From: Chlorobiaceae bacterium
GTDB lineage: Bacteria > Bacteroidota > Ignavibacteria > Ignavibacteriales > Ignavibacteriaceae
Direction: 5' to 3'
Length of the DNA stretch: 64,000 nt
NCBI GenBank assembly: GCA_013824085.1
Contig: PNNF01000007.1
Span: forward strand, 18,587-82,586
The notes beneath the pieces are model-generated. The model worked only from the letters and a program-made list of their open reading frames with translations, searched no databases and was not told the origin of the DNA. Positions 17,387 to 26,666 of this stretch are shown here, piece by piece. How positions within the stretch are numbered: position 1 is the stretch's first letter; each line of letters starts with the position of its first letter. Made by a program: the position numbers and the translations under genes.

Positions 17387-18706
17387 TTATTCTATTTCCC
17401 TCTCTTTAATCTCAATCTCATCACTCGTCAATTTGAATTGAACCATTTTTTGTTTTATTTTTTTTATTAACTCAAATTTTAATCCATTGAACGAAAAAGA
17501 TTCGCCGACACTCAGAATTTTTCCTGAGCTATAAGAGATAAAACCTGCGACAGTATTGTAATCATCCGACTCTGGGAGTTCAAACAAAAATATCTCATTA
17601 AAATCATTGATTGGAATTGCGCCAAGTATTATATATGAACCATCTGGCATCTTAGAAAAATCAACTCCAAGCCCTTCATCACTCGATTTAATTTCTCCAA
17701 CTATTTCGCTTAAAATATCTTCCAAAGTAATAACACCTTCAGTTCCTCCATACTCATCTGTAACGATTGTAATTCTTTCGCCTCGCTTTTGCATCTCTTT
17801 TAAGACACCAGAGATTGGTTTTGTTTCGGGTATAAAATATGCAGGACGAATTAAATTTTTTATCAGAACAGATTTTTTTTCAGCATACATTCTTAGCAAA
17901 TCTTTTATATGAATAATCCCAATAATGTTATCCAACGAATCGATATAAACGGGAACAAGCGTGTGACCGGTTTTTAAGATCTCGTCAAACATTTTTTCAT
18001 TGTCTTCTGTCAATTCAACTGCAACCATGTCAGTGCGTGGAATCATAATTTCGTCGGCAGTAATGTCATCAAACTCAAAAATATTTTTTATAATTTCATG
18101 CTCGGTCTTATCGATTGCACCAGATTTAACGCCCTCTGAAATCATTACTTTAATTTCATCTTCAGTTATGTTGGGATTTAAAAATCCTGTAGTTGTCTTG
18201 AATGGAATTAAAATAAAATTAGCCAAGCCAACAATAATTTTCGTAAGCCCAATGTTTATTTTGATAAGAACAAAAATTGTTGATACGATTTTGGGAGTAA
18301 TTTTTTGTGTATATTTTATTCCAAGCGCCTTTGGTACGAGTACACTAAAAATCCAATAAAAAATTGAAATGACGAATGCTTCAGCTATATAGATTGGTAT
18401 TTGAGAAATGTGCTTAAAATTTTCGTATTGGTCAGACAAATATTGATTAAGCACAATTGCCGTAAGAAATGACGCTGTAACAAGTGATACCGTTCTACCA
18501 ATTTGAAGTAGTGAATATAAATATTCGAGTTTCTTGTGAATGGTCTCAAACTTGAGGAGAAATTTTTTATCTTTTTCAGATAGATGTTCTTCCTCATCGT
18601 TCTCTTTGAATTCTTCCTTATCGAACGTTAAGATTGCTGCTTGTGCTGCAGTCAAAAAGCCAGCGAAAACAATTAATAAAAAAATTACTAAAATCAGTTC
18701 AAACAT
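17387..18706 (-). CDS. hemolysin-family/CorC-type CNNM transporter (DUF21-CBS-CorC_HlyC)
   Basis: 439 residues in the order: DUF21 membrane domain with about four hydrophobic segments (residues 1-190), a CBS pair (about 205-330, with MIPRTDMVAVE and DEYGGTEGVITLEDILSEIVGEI), and a C-terminal CorC/HlyC domain (about 345-430, GAIPINDFNE). Proteins of this build are inner-membrane magnesium or divalent-cation exporters gated by nucleotide binding at the CBS pair; the hemolysin name is historical. It stands alone between the tRNA and DUF971 genes, transcribed divergently from the latter. Confidence 0.92.
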   Translation of the reverse strand: MFELILVIFLLIVFAGFLTAAQAAILTFDKEEFKENDEEEHLSEKDKKFLLKFETIHKKLEYLYSLLQIGRTVSLVTASFLTAIVLNQYLSDQYENFKHISQIPIYIAEAFVISIFYWIFSVLVPKALGIKYTQKITPKIVSTIFVLIKINIGLTKIIVGLANFILIPFKTTTGFLNPNITEDEIKVMISEGVKSGAIDKTEHEIIKNIFEFDDITADEIMIPRTDMVAVELTEDNEKMFDEILKTGHTLVPVYIDSLDNIIGIIHIKDLLRMYAEKKSVLIKNLIRPAYFIPETKPISGVLKEMQKRGERITIVTDEYGGTEGVITLEDILSEIVGEIKSSDEGLGVDFSKMPDGSYIILGAIPINDFNEIFLFELPESDDYNTVAGFISYSSGKILSVGESFSFNGLKFELIKKIKQKMVQFKLTSDEIEIKEREIE

Positions 18707-18804
18707 ATTTGATAATAAATTAAGATAATCACAAATATAATAACTATTTTTATCAACTAAGTTGAAAGAAAATTTATAGTTTAGAGAATTGAATAATAAT
18801 TTTT

Positions 18805-19143
18805 ATGATTCCTATTAAAATAAAAGTAGAAAAAGAAAATCTATTCATCGTTTGGAATGATGAACTAGCTTCAACTATTAAATTAACTTACTTGCGAGAT
18901 GAGTGTCCTTGTGCAGGTTGTAAAGGCGAAACAATTTTATTTAGAAATTATCGTCCTCCAAAATTAACTATGGCTCATCCCGAAATGTATAAAATAAAAG
19001 CTATTGAGATGGTTGGAGAATATGCAATAAAGATAAGTTGGAAAGATGAACACACTACTGGAATCTATACTTGGGACTACTTAAAGCAACTTGAGAAAGA
19101 TCAAGAAACAAATAACAGACAAAATTACAAACCATTATTATAA
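18805..19143 (+). CDS. DUF971 family protein
   Basis: 112 residues beginning IPIKIKVEKENLFIVWND and carrying DECPCAGCKGE (three cysteines) and WKDEHTTGIYTWDYLKQL, the conserved blocks of DUF971 (the domain found at the N-terminus of gamma-butyrobetaine hydroxylases and, alone, in many bacteria near Fe-S genes). The cysteines suggest metal or Fe-S handling, but the function is unproven. The RNA methylase gene starts 4 bp after its stop. Confidence 0.88.
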   Translation: MIPIKIKVEKENLFIVWNDELASTIKLTYLRDECPCAGCKGETILFRNYRPPKLTMAHPEMYKIKAIEMVGEYAIKISWKDEHTTGIYTWDYLKQLEKDQETNNRQNYKPLL

Positions 19144-19147
19144 GTCT

Positions 19148-19906
19148 ATGACAAACAATCAATTAAAATATTACTCGTCACTGTTACAAAAAAAAATCAG
19201 AAAAACTGAGAAAAAATTTATTGTTGAAGGAAGCACATTAATTGACGACGCAATTGATAGCGGTTTCAAGTGTGAAATTATAGCTTCAACTCCACTTTAT
19301 CAAGAGAACAATCCTTTGATAATCGATAAATATATCATCAATAGATTTCGCACAGAAATTATTTCGAATAAAGATTTTGAAAAACTCTCTGATGTTGAAT
19401 CTCCGCAAGGAGTAGTTGGAGTATTTCATGAAAAAAATATTAACACTCAATTAACTAATGAAAAAATAATTTGTCTTGAAAGTATTTCTGATCCCGGTAA
19501 CCTTGGAACAATATTAAGAACGTGCGATTGGTTTGGATTTAATCAAATTTTACTGAGCAAAGATTGTGCAGAAATTTTTAGTCCAAAAGTTATTCGGGCT
19601 TCGGCTGGTTCGGTGTTTCATCTTGAATTCAAAATTGACGAAAACATTATTAAAACATTGAGCTATCTCAAAGGAAAAAATTATTCCGTAGTTACTGCAG
19701 ATATTAAAGGCAAAAATATTTATAGCCACGAATTTGGAAATAATGTTTTGATTGTTTTCTCCAATGAAGCTAAGGGTCCAAGTGAGGAATTGCTTTCTGT
19801 AACAGATGATAGAGTTATGATTCCAAAATTTGGGAAAGCTGAATCACTTAATGTTTCGAGTGCTGCTGCAGTATTTTTATCACAGTTGAAAAGTAAGATT
19901 GGATAA
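19148..19906 (+). CDS. TrmH/SpoU family RNA 2'-O-methyltransferase
   Basis: About 252 residues from the ATG at 19148, four bases after the DUF971 stop; an in-frame upstream start inside DUF971 would add 19 unlikely residues. The N-terminus is a substrate-binding domain (KKFIVEGSTLIDDAI), and the C-terminal SPOUT knot shows DPGNLGTILRTCDWFG, FSNEAKGPS and IPKFGKAESLNVSSAAAVFL, the three SpoU motifs. It methylates a ribose in rRNA or tRNA using S-adenosylmethionine. Closest to the RlmB/TsnR-like subset with an N-terminal L30e-like domain; the target base is unknown. Confidence 0.92.
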   Translation: MTNNQLKYYSSLLQKKIRKTEKKFIVEGSTLIDDAIDSGFKCEIIASTPLYQENNPLIIDKYIINRFRTEIISNKDFEKLSDVESPQGVVGVFHEKNINTQLTNEKIICLESISDPGNLGTILRTCDWFGFNQILLSKDCAEIFSPKVIRASAGSVFHLEFKIDENIIKTLSYLKGKNYSVVTADIKGKNIYSHEFGNNVLIVFSNEAKGPSEELLSVTDDRVMIPKFGKAESLNVSSAAAVFLSQLKSKIG

Positions 19907-19995
19907 TATTTTTTTCAAAGGTCTGATGCTTTCGGCATGATAAAAATCTAAAATCTAAAATCGTTAATCCTTGTTCTAAGATCAAATTAAATCCG

Positions 19996-20126
19996 CAATT
20001 TTTGTTTTGTTCTTCTGGGACTTTTGGGACAAGTAGGACAATTGAATTGGATGGATTGAGAATTTTGCAATTTGATTTTCACTTAACACATTTTGTTGAC
20101 CGAGCATATTGAAGCCAACGGTGGCA
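19996..20126 (-). repeat. approximately 130-bp dispersed intergenic element, copy 1
   Basis: Read on the minus strand from 20126, this matches the element at 63516-63650 along its whole length: a TGCCACCGTTGGCTTC head, a GTCAAC arm able to pair with GTTGGC by one G-U, a TCTCAATC middle and a tail with spaced GTCC(CA) blocks. It lies about 50 bp downstream of the membrane glycosyltransferase stop, in the same orientation as that gene. Confidence 0.75.
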
Positions 20127-20175
20127 TCATAAGAAAATCATAAATTGGTAATTCGTAATTCGTAATTCTTCAATC

Positions 20176-21537
20176 CTACAAAATCACTTTTTGCTTTCGG
20201 CTGAAAAACATTTCATAAATAAATAAAATTCCTACGGGCAGATATTGAATCAATAAAAAGATGTTTGGTAAGTGCCACTCGCCAAAAGTTTTGGAATTAA
20301 AGATTGCATAAAATGCTAAACTAACTGAAGCTGTCCAGACAACTCCACTCCAACGAAAATGAAAAGGTAATAGAATTGCAAACCACCCGAGATACCAAGG
20401 ATGTACAGTTGGTGCTAAAATAAAAAATGAAAAAAAGATTAAATAAGTTTTTTCGATGAAACTTTTCTTACTAAAAAATATCAAAGTATAAATTCCAACG
20501 AATAAAATCAAACATATAATTCGTGCGGTTTGATTATTTATAGTAAGCTCATAAAAAATTGTAAAGACTACACCATTGAAATACCAATGCTCAGCGAATT
20601 TTGTTAATGCCTCAAAAGGAAAAACTGAAGGGCTGATAAATGGTATATAAGTTAGTGCGAAAGTAAAAATCGGAATTATTACAAGCCAATAATATCTAAA
20701 TTTAAAAAAGTTTTTTAGCAGCAATGGAACAAGAATTACAGATACAATTTTTATACTTATAGAAATTCCCAGAACAATTCCAGACAGAGCTTCTTTTTGC
20801 TTTAGATAAAAATAAACAAACAACAAAATTAATGGGAAGCCAAGCGCATCAAGGTGAGCATCAATCATAAATTGAGATAACGCCAACGGTGACAGCGCAT
20901 AGACAAGAATATATTTGATCTCAATTTTAAGTTCACGCAAAATAAGAAAGAGCAGAAACAACGTCGCTATCTCAAAGAAGAACAAGACTATCTTAAAGCC
21001 GATATAAGACTCACCACCAATTAAGTATCCTAACAAAAACATGAGCTGCGAGACAGGCGGATAAATTGTTTTCATATTTTGAAAGTTTACCATCTTCGGA
21101 AGTAAATCAGAATGAAGAGAAACTAATGCGGAATCGCTGGGCGTGTATTGATATGGATTGATTCCGTGAGCAATCTGCTTACCGTCCCAAATGTAACGAA
21201 ACACATCATCAGAGCCCGCGGGGAAAATCGGAATTAAAATTATTCGCATCAACACTGCCAATGCAAGCAATTTGAATACAAACGAATTTTCTATTTTTTC
21301 ATTTCTTAAAATTGCTACTATTCCTAAAAATAAAATTGAACTAATAGTTAAGACAATTAAATAATGTAAATAGGGATTCTCAAAAATTTGTAATGACGTT
21401 GACTTTGCGAAATAATGATAGTGATTTTTGTTGAGATAGAGCGACGAGAGCAATAAGAGAATTATTCCAGCCAGTATTGATAATAATATTTTGTAGCGTG
21501 TAATTTGTTTCATTTGTTGCAGCGATATTGTATTCAA
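20176..21537 (-). CDS. integral-membrane GT-C type glycosyltransferase (GT87/mannosyltransferase-like)
   Basis: Up to 453 residues with about 11-12 hydrophobic segments. An early loop holds SDDVFRYIWDGKQIAHGINPYQYTP and a later YPPVSQLMF, the hallmark acidic and YPP loops of polyprenyl-phosphate-dependent mannosyltransferases (GT87 and relatives). Such enzymes transfer a sugar from a lipid-phosphate donor on the outer face of the membrane. The TTG start at 21537 has AGGA four to five bases upstream; the ATG at 21513 (eight residues shorter) is the alternative. Acceptor unknown; no glycan locus surrounds it. Confidence 0.75.
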   Translation of the reverse strand: MNTISLQQMKQITRYKILLSILAGIILLLLSSLYLNKNHYHYFAKSTSLQIFENPYLHYLIVLTISSILFLGIVAILRNEKIENSFVFKLLALAVLMRIILIPIFPAGSDDVFRYIWDGKQIAHGINPYQYTPSDSALVSLHSDLLPKMVNFQNMKTIYPPVSQLMFLLGYLIGGESYIGFKIVLFFFEIATLFLLFLILRELKIEIKYILVYALSPLALSQFMIDAHLDALGFPLILLFVYFYLKQKEALSGIVLGISISIKIVSVILVPLLLKNFFKFRYYWLVIIPIFTFALTYIPFISPSVFPFEALTKFAEHWYFNGVVFTIFYELTINNQTARIICLILFVGIYTLIFFSKKSFIEKTYLIFFSFFILAPTVHPWYLGWFAILLPFHFRWSGVVWTASVSLAFYAIFNSKTFGEWHLPNIFLLIQYLPVGILFIYEMFFSRKQKVIL

Positions 21538-21840
21538 AAATTCCTGTGACTAAGATAAAACTTTAAAAAAATATTTCCCCAAATGATTTCGTAATAAAAG
21601 AAAATATTCGGGTTTGTTTAGGACAAATTTTTGAAATAATTTTAATCTTGAATTAGCATAATAGTTCATTCTGTGATGATAAAATATTTCCGCTTAAAGA
21701 AGTTGTGGCAATGGAATATGTTTTTATCTCTTGAGGAAGTTAGCTAAATTCAAACAGAGAAAAGTTGAATCGGTAAAAAATGATATTTGCCAAATGAAAA
21801 AACTTAATATATTTTTGAAGTCTATTATTTAGGAGATTTT
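21538..21840. other. divergent intergenic region before nfu
   Basis: 303 AT-rich bases between divergent genes. Apart from the GGAG ribosome site of the nfu-like gene (AGGAGATTTT before ATG) nothing was recognised. Confidence 0.5.
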
Positions 21841-22383
21841 ATGTTACAAGTTATAGATGTTGAATTAACACCTAATCCACATGCGCTAAAGTTTATTCTT
21901 AATGAAAAATTGTTGAAGCATGAGACAAGGCAATTTCATAATAAAGAGGCAGCAGCTTCGGATCCATTAGCAAAAATAATTTTTGATCTTCCCGGAGTTG
22001 TTACTGTTTTTTATATGGATAAGTTTATCACAATAGAAAAAACTAAAGAAACGCAATGGGGACAAATTCAAAGACCGTTACTTAATTTGTTAAAAGATTT
22101 TGATACCAATGTTATTCCACCCGAAGTAGAGCCAAAAGGTGATGACGAAAATTCGAGTGAAATGTTAAAACAGATCAATGATATTTTAAATCAGAAAGTT
22201 AGACCAGCTTTAGCATTCGATGGCGGTGGATTGGAAATTCTTGGCTTAGAAGGATATACATTAAAAGTTCGTTATCAAGGTGCATGCGGAAGTTGTCCAA
22301 GTGCAATTAGAGGAACGTTGACATCTATAGAGAGTTTATTAAAGAGAGATGTGAATCAAGCGATTCAAGTTATTCCAGCTTAA
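21841..22383 (+). CDS. Nfu/NifU-type Fe-S cluster scaffold or carrier
   Basis: 180 residues in two parts: an Nfu N-terminal domain (TPNPHALKFILNEKLL, residues 11-90) and a NifU-like C-terminal domain (about 108-180) with the cluster-binding pair Cys149 and Cys152 (ACGSCPS). Such proteins hand [4Fe-4S] clusters to target enzymes in the cytosol; NifJ and ferredoxins in this window are examples of clients. Strong Shine-Dalgarno AGGAG. Unlike classical NifU there is no IscU-like domain. Confidence 0.93.
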   Translation: MLQVIDVELTPNPHALKFILNEKLLKHETRQFHNKEAAASDPLAKIIFDLPGVVTVFYMDKFITIEKTKETQWGQIQRPLLNLLKDFDTNVIPPEVEPKGDDENSSEMLKQINDILNQKVRPALAFDGGGLEILGLEGYTLKVRYQGACGSCPSAIRGTLTSIESLLKRDVNQAIQVIPA

Positions 22384-22503
22384 GAATTGATTTTTTTTTC
22401 TAAACAATTTTTTTGAATTCTAAAATCAATTGATTGCTCAGCAGATTTGGGTCATTATTGTTCTTACTGTTTCGATTTATCTTAACCAAATATTTTCACG
22501 TAA

Positions 22504-23019
22504 ATGAAAAAAGAAGTTAGAAAAATATTTTATACGACGGTTACTATTGATCGAATCAAGTTTAATATTTATGCAACTTCTCGTGGAATAATTAAAATTG
22601 ATTTGAACAGTCCCATCGATAAAAACTTTCCCAATAAAACTAAAGTAAACCCAGACGATCCTTTATTATTCGGTGTAGTAAAACAACTAAAAGAATACTT
22701 CGCACGAGAAAGAAAAATATTTGACGTTCCTCTCGACATTTCGGGGACGAGTTTTCAGCTTTCTGTCTGGAATCAATTGATGAGCATTCCTTATGGAAAT
22801 TTGTCAAGTTACAAAATGGTTGCTTACGAAATTGGTAATGCAAATGCAGCCCGTGCAGTTGGCAGAGCAAATGGTTCTAACAAGATTCCGATAATAATTC
22901 CTTGTCACAGAGTAATTAACCATGACGGTCAGTTAGGTGGCTATGCTTGTGGTTCAGATATTAAGCAAAAGTTATTGGAGCTTGAGGGGCTTTTCACTCT
23001 TGAAATATTTGAAGATTGA
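22504..23019 (+). CDS. ogt: methylated-DNA-[protein]-cysteine S-methyltransferase
   Basis: 171 residues. The suicidal active-site motif IPCHRVI places the acceptor at Cys134, and SVWNQLMSIPYGNLSSYKMVA plus ARAVGRANGSN form the helix-turn-helix and arginine finger. It repairs O6-alkylguanine in DNA by irreversible transfer of the alkyl group to itself. The length fits the Ogt type without an Ada regulatory domain. Likely monocistronic. Confidence 0.94.
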   Translation: MKKEVRKIFYTTVTIDRIKFNIYATSRGIIKIDLNSPIDKNFPNKTKVNPDDPLLFGVVKQLKEYFARERKIFDVPLDISGTSFQLSVWNQLMSIPYGNLSSYKMVAYEIGNANAARAVGRANGSNKIPIIIPCHRVINHDGQLGGYACGSDIKQKLLELEGLFTLEIFED

Positions 23020-23147
23020 AAAAAAATGATAGAGATAAGAAGATTGATTTTTAATTATTAATAAAATTTGATGAAACAAAATTTCAGTAGATAATTAAGA
23101 TAAAATAATTTCTAAATAATTTTTTTATTTAACAATCTAAACCTCTA

Positions 23148-24752
23148 TTAACTAAACTCTAACCACAAAGCGAAAACAATCAGTACAAGTAAAACTGAAA
23201 AAATAATATTTGTTCTTTTCCAAATTGGATTACTCTCAGCCTCATCTCTTTCTGGATATGCAAATGTTATTCCTCTTAGTTTATCATAAGTCGGTGGAGC
23301 GGTTGCAAGACTTACAGCAATCAAAACGGAAGAACAGATAGCGAACAAAATTATTGCAAAATGTAAAAAATTTATTTCGGCTATGTATTGTAATGGTGCA
23401 AAATGAAGATTGCCAGATTTGTTTAATATTTCTAAAACTAATCTACTCATCCCTAAGACAAATCCAGTTATGAGCGAAGCAAGCGCACCTTTTGCATTTA
23501 CTCGCTGCCAAGTAATTCCAAAAATAAATATCGCAGCAATTGGCGGACTGATATAAGCTTGCACACTTTGTAAATAAACAAACATCTGTCCACTTACATG
23601 TTTTATCAAAGGCACCCACAACAATCCCAACACCACGAGCAACGCAGTTGAATATCTTCCAATGCGGACTAAAGTTTTTTCAGACGCATCAGGTCTTTTT
23701 CTTTTGTAAAGATCAACTGTTATTAATGTTGAGCAAGAATTAAAAACCGCGCTCAACGAGGACATCAACGCTGCAAGCAAACCAGCAATTACAATTCCTC
23801 TTAATCCTTCAGGTAGTAAATTAGTTAGAAGAATAGGATATGCATTGTCGCCTGTAACTTCAGTTGGATACAATGCTTTTGCAATCATTCCTGGAAGAAC
23901 TAAAATAAAAAGTGGTAATATTTTTAAGTAGCCGGCAAGGATAGTTCCTCTTTGTGCGTGGTCAAGATTTTTAGCGCTAAGAACTCTCTGAACAATAAAT
24001 TGATCTGTACACCAATACCAAATTCCTAAAATTGGTGCGCCGAAAATTATTCCAGTCCAAGGAAAATCGGGATGAGAAGCTGCCTTAAACATATCGAAAT
24101 AATCTGCAGGAAGCCTTTCAGATAAACCAGTGAACCAACCGACTTCATTCAATCCGAGCACTGTTAACAAGACTGCACCAAAAATCAGAACAAAAGTTTG
24201 AACTACTTCTGTATAAATTACTGCTGCAAGTCCTCCTGCAATTGTATAAATTCCTGTTGCAATAACGAGCACAATTGCTGATGTATAAAAATCCCAACCA
24301 ACTACTTCCCTCAATAAAATAGCACCTGCAAATAATGAGATAGAAATTTTTGTTAAAATATATCCAACGATTGAAATCCAACTTAGATAAACACGAGTAG
24401 CGGGAGAATATCTTTTCTCGAGAAATTCGGGCATCGTAAAGACAGAAGAGCGAAGATAAAAAGGTGCGAAGACCCAGCCGAGTAACATCAAAATAAAACA
24501 AGCCAACAATTCGAATTGACCAACAGCAAAGCCCGATGAAGCACCTGAGCCCGCCAGCCCAATGAAATGTTCACTCGAAATATTTGTTGCAAAGAGTGAA
24601 GCGCCAATTGCTATCCAACCAACATTTCTTCCCGCAAGGAAATAATCTTTCGATGTTTTTTCTTTTCTTGCGAAGTAGTAACCAATCGAAAAAATTATTA
24701 TGAAATAAATTATGATTGTAATTAAATCAAATGTACCAAGATATCCAGTCAT
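23148..24752 (-). CDS. sodium:solute symporter (SSS family)
   Basis: 534 residues with about 13-14 membrane helices. SSS signatures include DYFLAGRNVGWIAIGASLFATNISSEHFIGLAGSGA (conserved serines near the Na site), GGLAAVIYTEVVQ and GIVIAGLLAALMSSLSAVFNSCSTL. The helix pattern and the GLAGSGASSGFAVG segment resemble the SGLT sugar/inositol branch, so a sugar-type substrate is a guess. It follows the RsmF-type methylase gene by 35 bp and may be the last gene of the bshA operon. Confidence 0.92.
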   Translation of the reverse strand: MTGYLGTFDLITIIIYFIIIFSIGYYFARKEKTSKDYFLAGRNVGWIAIGASLFATNISSEHFIGLAGSGASSGFAVGQFELLACFILMLLGWVFAPFYLRSSVFTMPEFLEKRYSPATRVYLSWISIVGYILTKISISLFAGAILLREVVGWDFYTSAIVLVIATGIYTIAGGLAAVIYTEVVQTFVLIFGAVLLTVLGLNEVGWFTGLSERLPADYFDMFKAASHPDFPWTGIIFGAPILGIWYWCTDQFIVQRVLSAKNLDHAQRGTILAGYLKILPLFILVLPGMIAKALYPTEVTGDNAYPILLTNLLPEGLRGIVIAGLLAALMSSLSAVFNSCSTLITVDLYKRKRPDASEKTLVRIGRYSTALLVVLGLLWVPLIKHVSGQMFVYLQSVQAYISPPIAAIFIFGITWQRVNAKGALASLITGFVLGMSRLVLEILNKSGNLHFAPLQYIAEINFLHFAIILFAICSSVLIAVSLATAPPTYDKLRGITFAYPERDEAESNPIWKRTNIIFSVLLVLIVFALWLEFS

Positions 24753-24787
24753 ACGTATATGTTATGATTGTGAGTAACAAGTTAATT

Positions 24788-26239
24788 TCAAAAATCTAAT
24801 AGAATATTTTGTGTTCTTCTTGATCTCGGATAACGACTTTTTATTCCTTCTTCAGTAACAATAGCCGTACCCCAAAAATTATCTTTATACTTAACTACAT
24901 ATTGTCCGCGTTTATACTTGTCGGTTCTTATTGTTGAGCCACTAATATATTTTTTTATCTGTTCAACTGAATCAAATTCGATTATACTTTTTTTAATTTC
25001 TTTCTGAAATATTTGCGCAGCGTTTGTATGAAAAATTAAATTTCCTCTCTTTTCGATCTGACCAAATTTAGTCCCGATTCGATGAAACAATTCTAAATGG
25101 TTCTCTTCCCAATCATCATTCACAAAAAAAATGTCATACGATTTTTTTATATACTTAAATTTTTTCAATTCATCTTTTTCAATTCCGAACATTTCGTTTA
25201 CTTGATTAAAATGATTTTCCATCTCACGATGAGAAATATATTCAACTTTATTTTCAAATCGAAAATTAATTTTATTTTCAATTGGTGAATCTATCTCGCC
25301 CGTTTTTTTTAGTTTGATTATAAAAAATCCTTCTGAGTTTACTTCCCAAGGAATAATTCTTTTTCCTTTTTTTATTTGTTCATCAAGTTGAGTTTCACCA
25401 AATTTATCAAATGCATTATGTGAAGGGATTGGAAGTGAAATATCTTGAACTTCAACAGGAAATTTTTTTAAGATTTTATCGATAATAAATTCGTTCTCTT
25501 CAAGAGTTAGCGTGCAAGTTGAATAAACAATTTTACCACCAACTTTTAACATTTTGAGTGCAGCAAGTAGCAGCCGATATTGAAGATCAGAGAGATTGTT
25601 TGCTTTCTCAATTGACCACCAACGATTTATTTCCCCTTTCTTTTGGATTATTCCCAATCCACTACAAGGCACATCAACTAAAATTTTATCGAACCAATTA
25701 TTAAAATATTTGCTGAGAATTTCTCCTTTAAAATTTAATACTCCGTGATTTGTAAAATTCATTCTATCCAAATTATAAGCAAGAATTTTTATTCGATCAA
25801 CGGCGACTTCATTAGCTATCAATGTTCCTTTGTTATTCATCAACTCGCCCAGTTGCGTAGTTTTTGAACCGGGAGCCGCACAAATGTCTAATACTCGTTC
25901 GCCTGCTTTAGGTGCTAAAATTAAGGGTGGAATCATTGACGACAAACTTTGAAGATAATAATCTCCCAAAACATGCTCGGGATAAATTGAAGTCAAATTA
26001 TTTTTATCTTCAATCAAAAGAGTATTTGGAACCGTGTCGGAAATTATGGAGATGCAGTTGTAACGTTCCCGCAAAATTTGTTGAAGTTTTTCGGGAGTAG
26101 TTTTTAGGGAATTAACTCTAAGATAACGTTGAGGCTCAAGCGAACAATAACCAGAATATTTTTCGGCGCCAATGTTTCCATAGAGTTTAGTGATGTAATC
26201 AAAAACTTTATTGCTAATGTCTAAACTATCTCTATTCAA
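24788..26239 (-). CDS. rRNA m5C methyltransferase, RsmB/RsmF (Nol1/Nop2/Sun) family
   Basis: 483 residues from a TTG start whose first bases overlap the stop of the upstream small gene (TTGA), implying translational coupling; no later Met is compatible. Motifs: VLDICAAPGSKTTQLGELM (S-adenosylmethionine site), VDVPCSGLGII and YSTCTLTLEENE, carrying the two conserved cysteines for m5C chemistry. The C-terminus (about residues 340-483) has the RsmF-like PUA-type extension. It methylates a cytosine in 16S rRNA (C1407-type) or tRNA. The short N-terminus lacks the NusB domain of RsmB. Confidence 0.9.
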   Translation of the reverse strand: MNRDSLDISNKVFDYITKLYGNIGAEKYSGYCSLEPQRYLRVNSLKTTPEKLQQILRERYNCISIISDTVPNTLLIEDKNNLTSIYPEHVLGDYYLQSLSSMIPPLILAPKAGERVLDICAAPGSKTTQLGELMNNKGTLIANEVAVDRIKILAYNLDRMNFTNHGVLNFKGEILSKYFNNWFDKILVDVPCSGLGIIQKKGEINRWWSIEKANNLSDLQYRLLLAALKMLKVGGKIVYSTCTLTLEENEFIIDKILKKFPVEVQDISLPIPSHNAFDKFGETQLDEQIKKGKRIIPWEVNSEGFFIIKLKKTGEIDSPIENKINFRFENKVEYISHREMENHFNQVNEMFGIEKDELKKFKYIKKSYDIFFVNDDWEENHLELFHRIGTKFGQIEKRGNLIFHTNAAQIFQKEIKKSIIEFDSVEQIKKYISGSTIRTDKYKRGQYVVKYKDNFWGTAIVTEEGIKSRYPRSRRTQNILLDF

Positions 26240-26663
26240 AAGCGAACCAAGTTTAGGATTTTTAAAATGTCACTTGTTACTTGTTGCAAATTTTTACTTT
26301 CAGGAAATTTATTTTTAAAATCTAAAGAAATTTGTTTCGATGTAGAATCAATCTCTTTATCATATTCAGCAAGAATTTTTTTTAGTTCATTTCCAGAAAC
26401 TGGAATTAAAATTTTATCAGTTTTATTTCTGCTTGCGTAAACAATATATTTTGCTTCTTCATAAGAGAGTGCAAGATGAACAACTTCTCCATCGACTGTA
26501 GTAATTTCATAGTTGCCAAAAAGGTGTTCCCCAACAAAAGAACTTTGGGAGGAACTGATAATTCTGTTGTTTGAGTTGTTCCCAAATAATCTTCAGGAAA
26601 AAATTTCTTTTTATCAGCTCTAATTTTTTTTATCCAATGAGCAATAAATTCTTTTTCTGTCAT
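26236..26663 (-). pseudogene. small conserved gene broken by a single-base frameshift (hypothetical protein)
   Basis: The frame starts MTEKEFIAHWIKKIRADKK at 26663 and ends early at 26406 as written. Adding one base in the A5 run at 26518-26522 (T5 on the coding strand) gives a single chain of about 142 residues, ...GNTFFGNYEITTVDG through VHLALSYEEAKYIVYASRN to ILKILNLVRF, ending at a TGA (26236-26238) that overlaps the TTG start of the methylase by 4 bp, exactly as expected in a coupled operon. So the true gene very likely spans this interval. Either a homopolymer sequencing error or a real mutation. No function recognised; acidic-lysine rich, cytosolic. Confidence 0.8.
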
Positions 26664-26666
26664 CGA

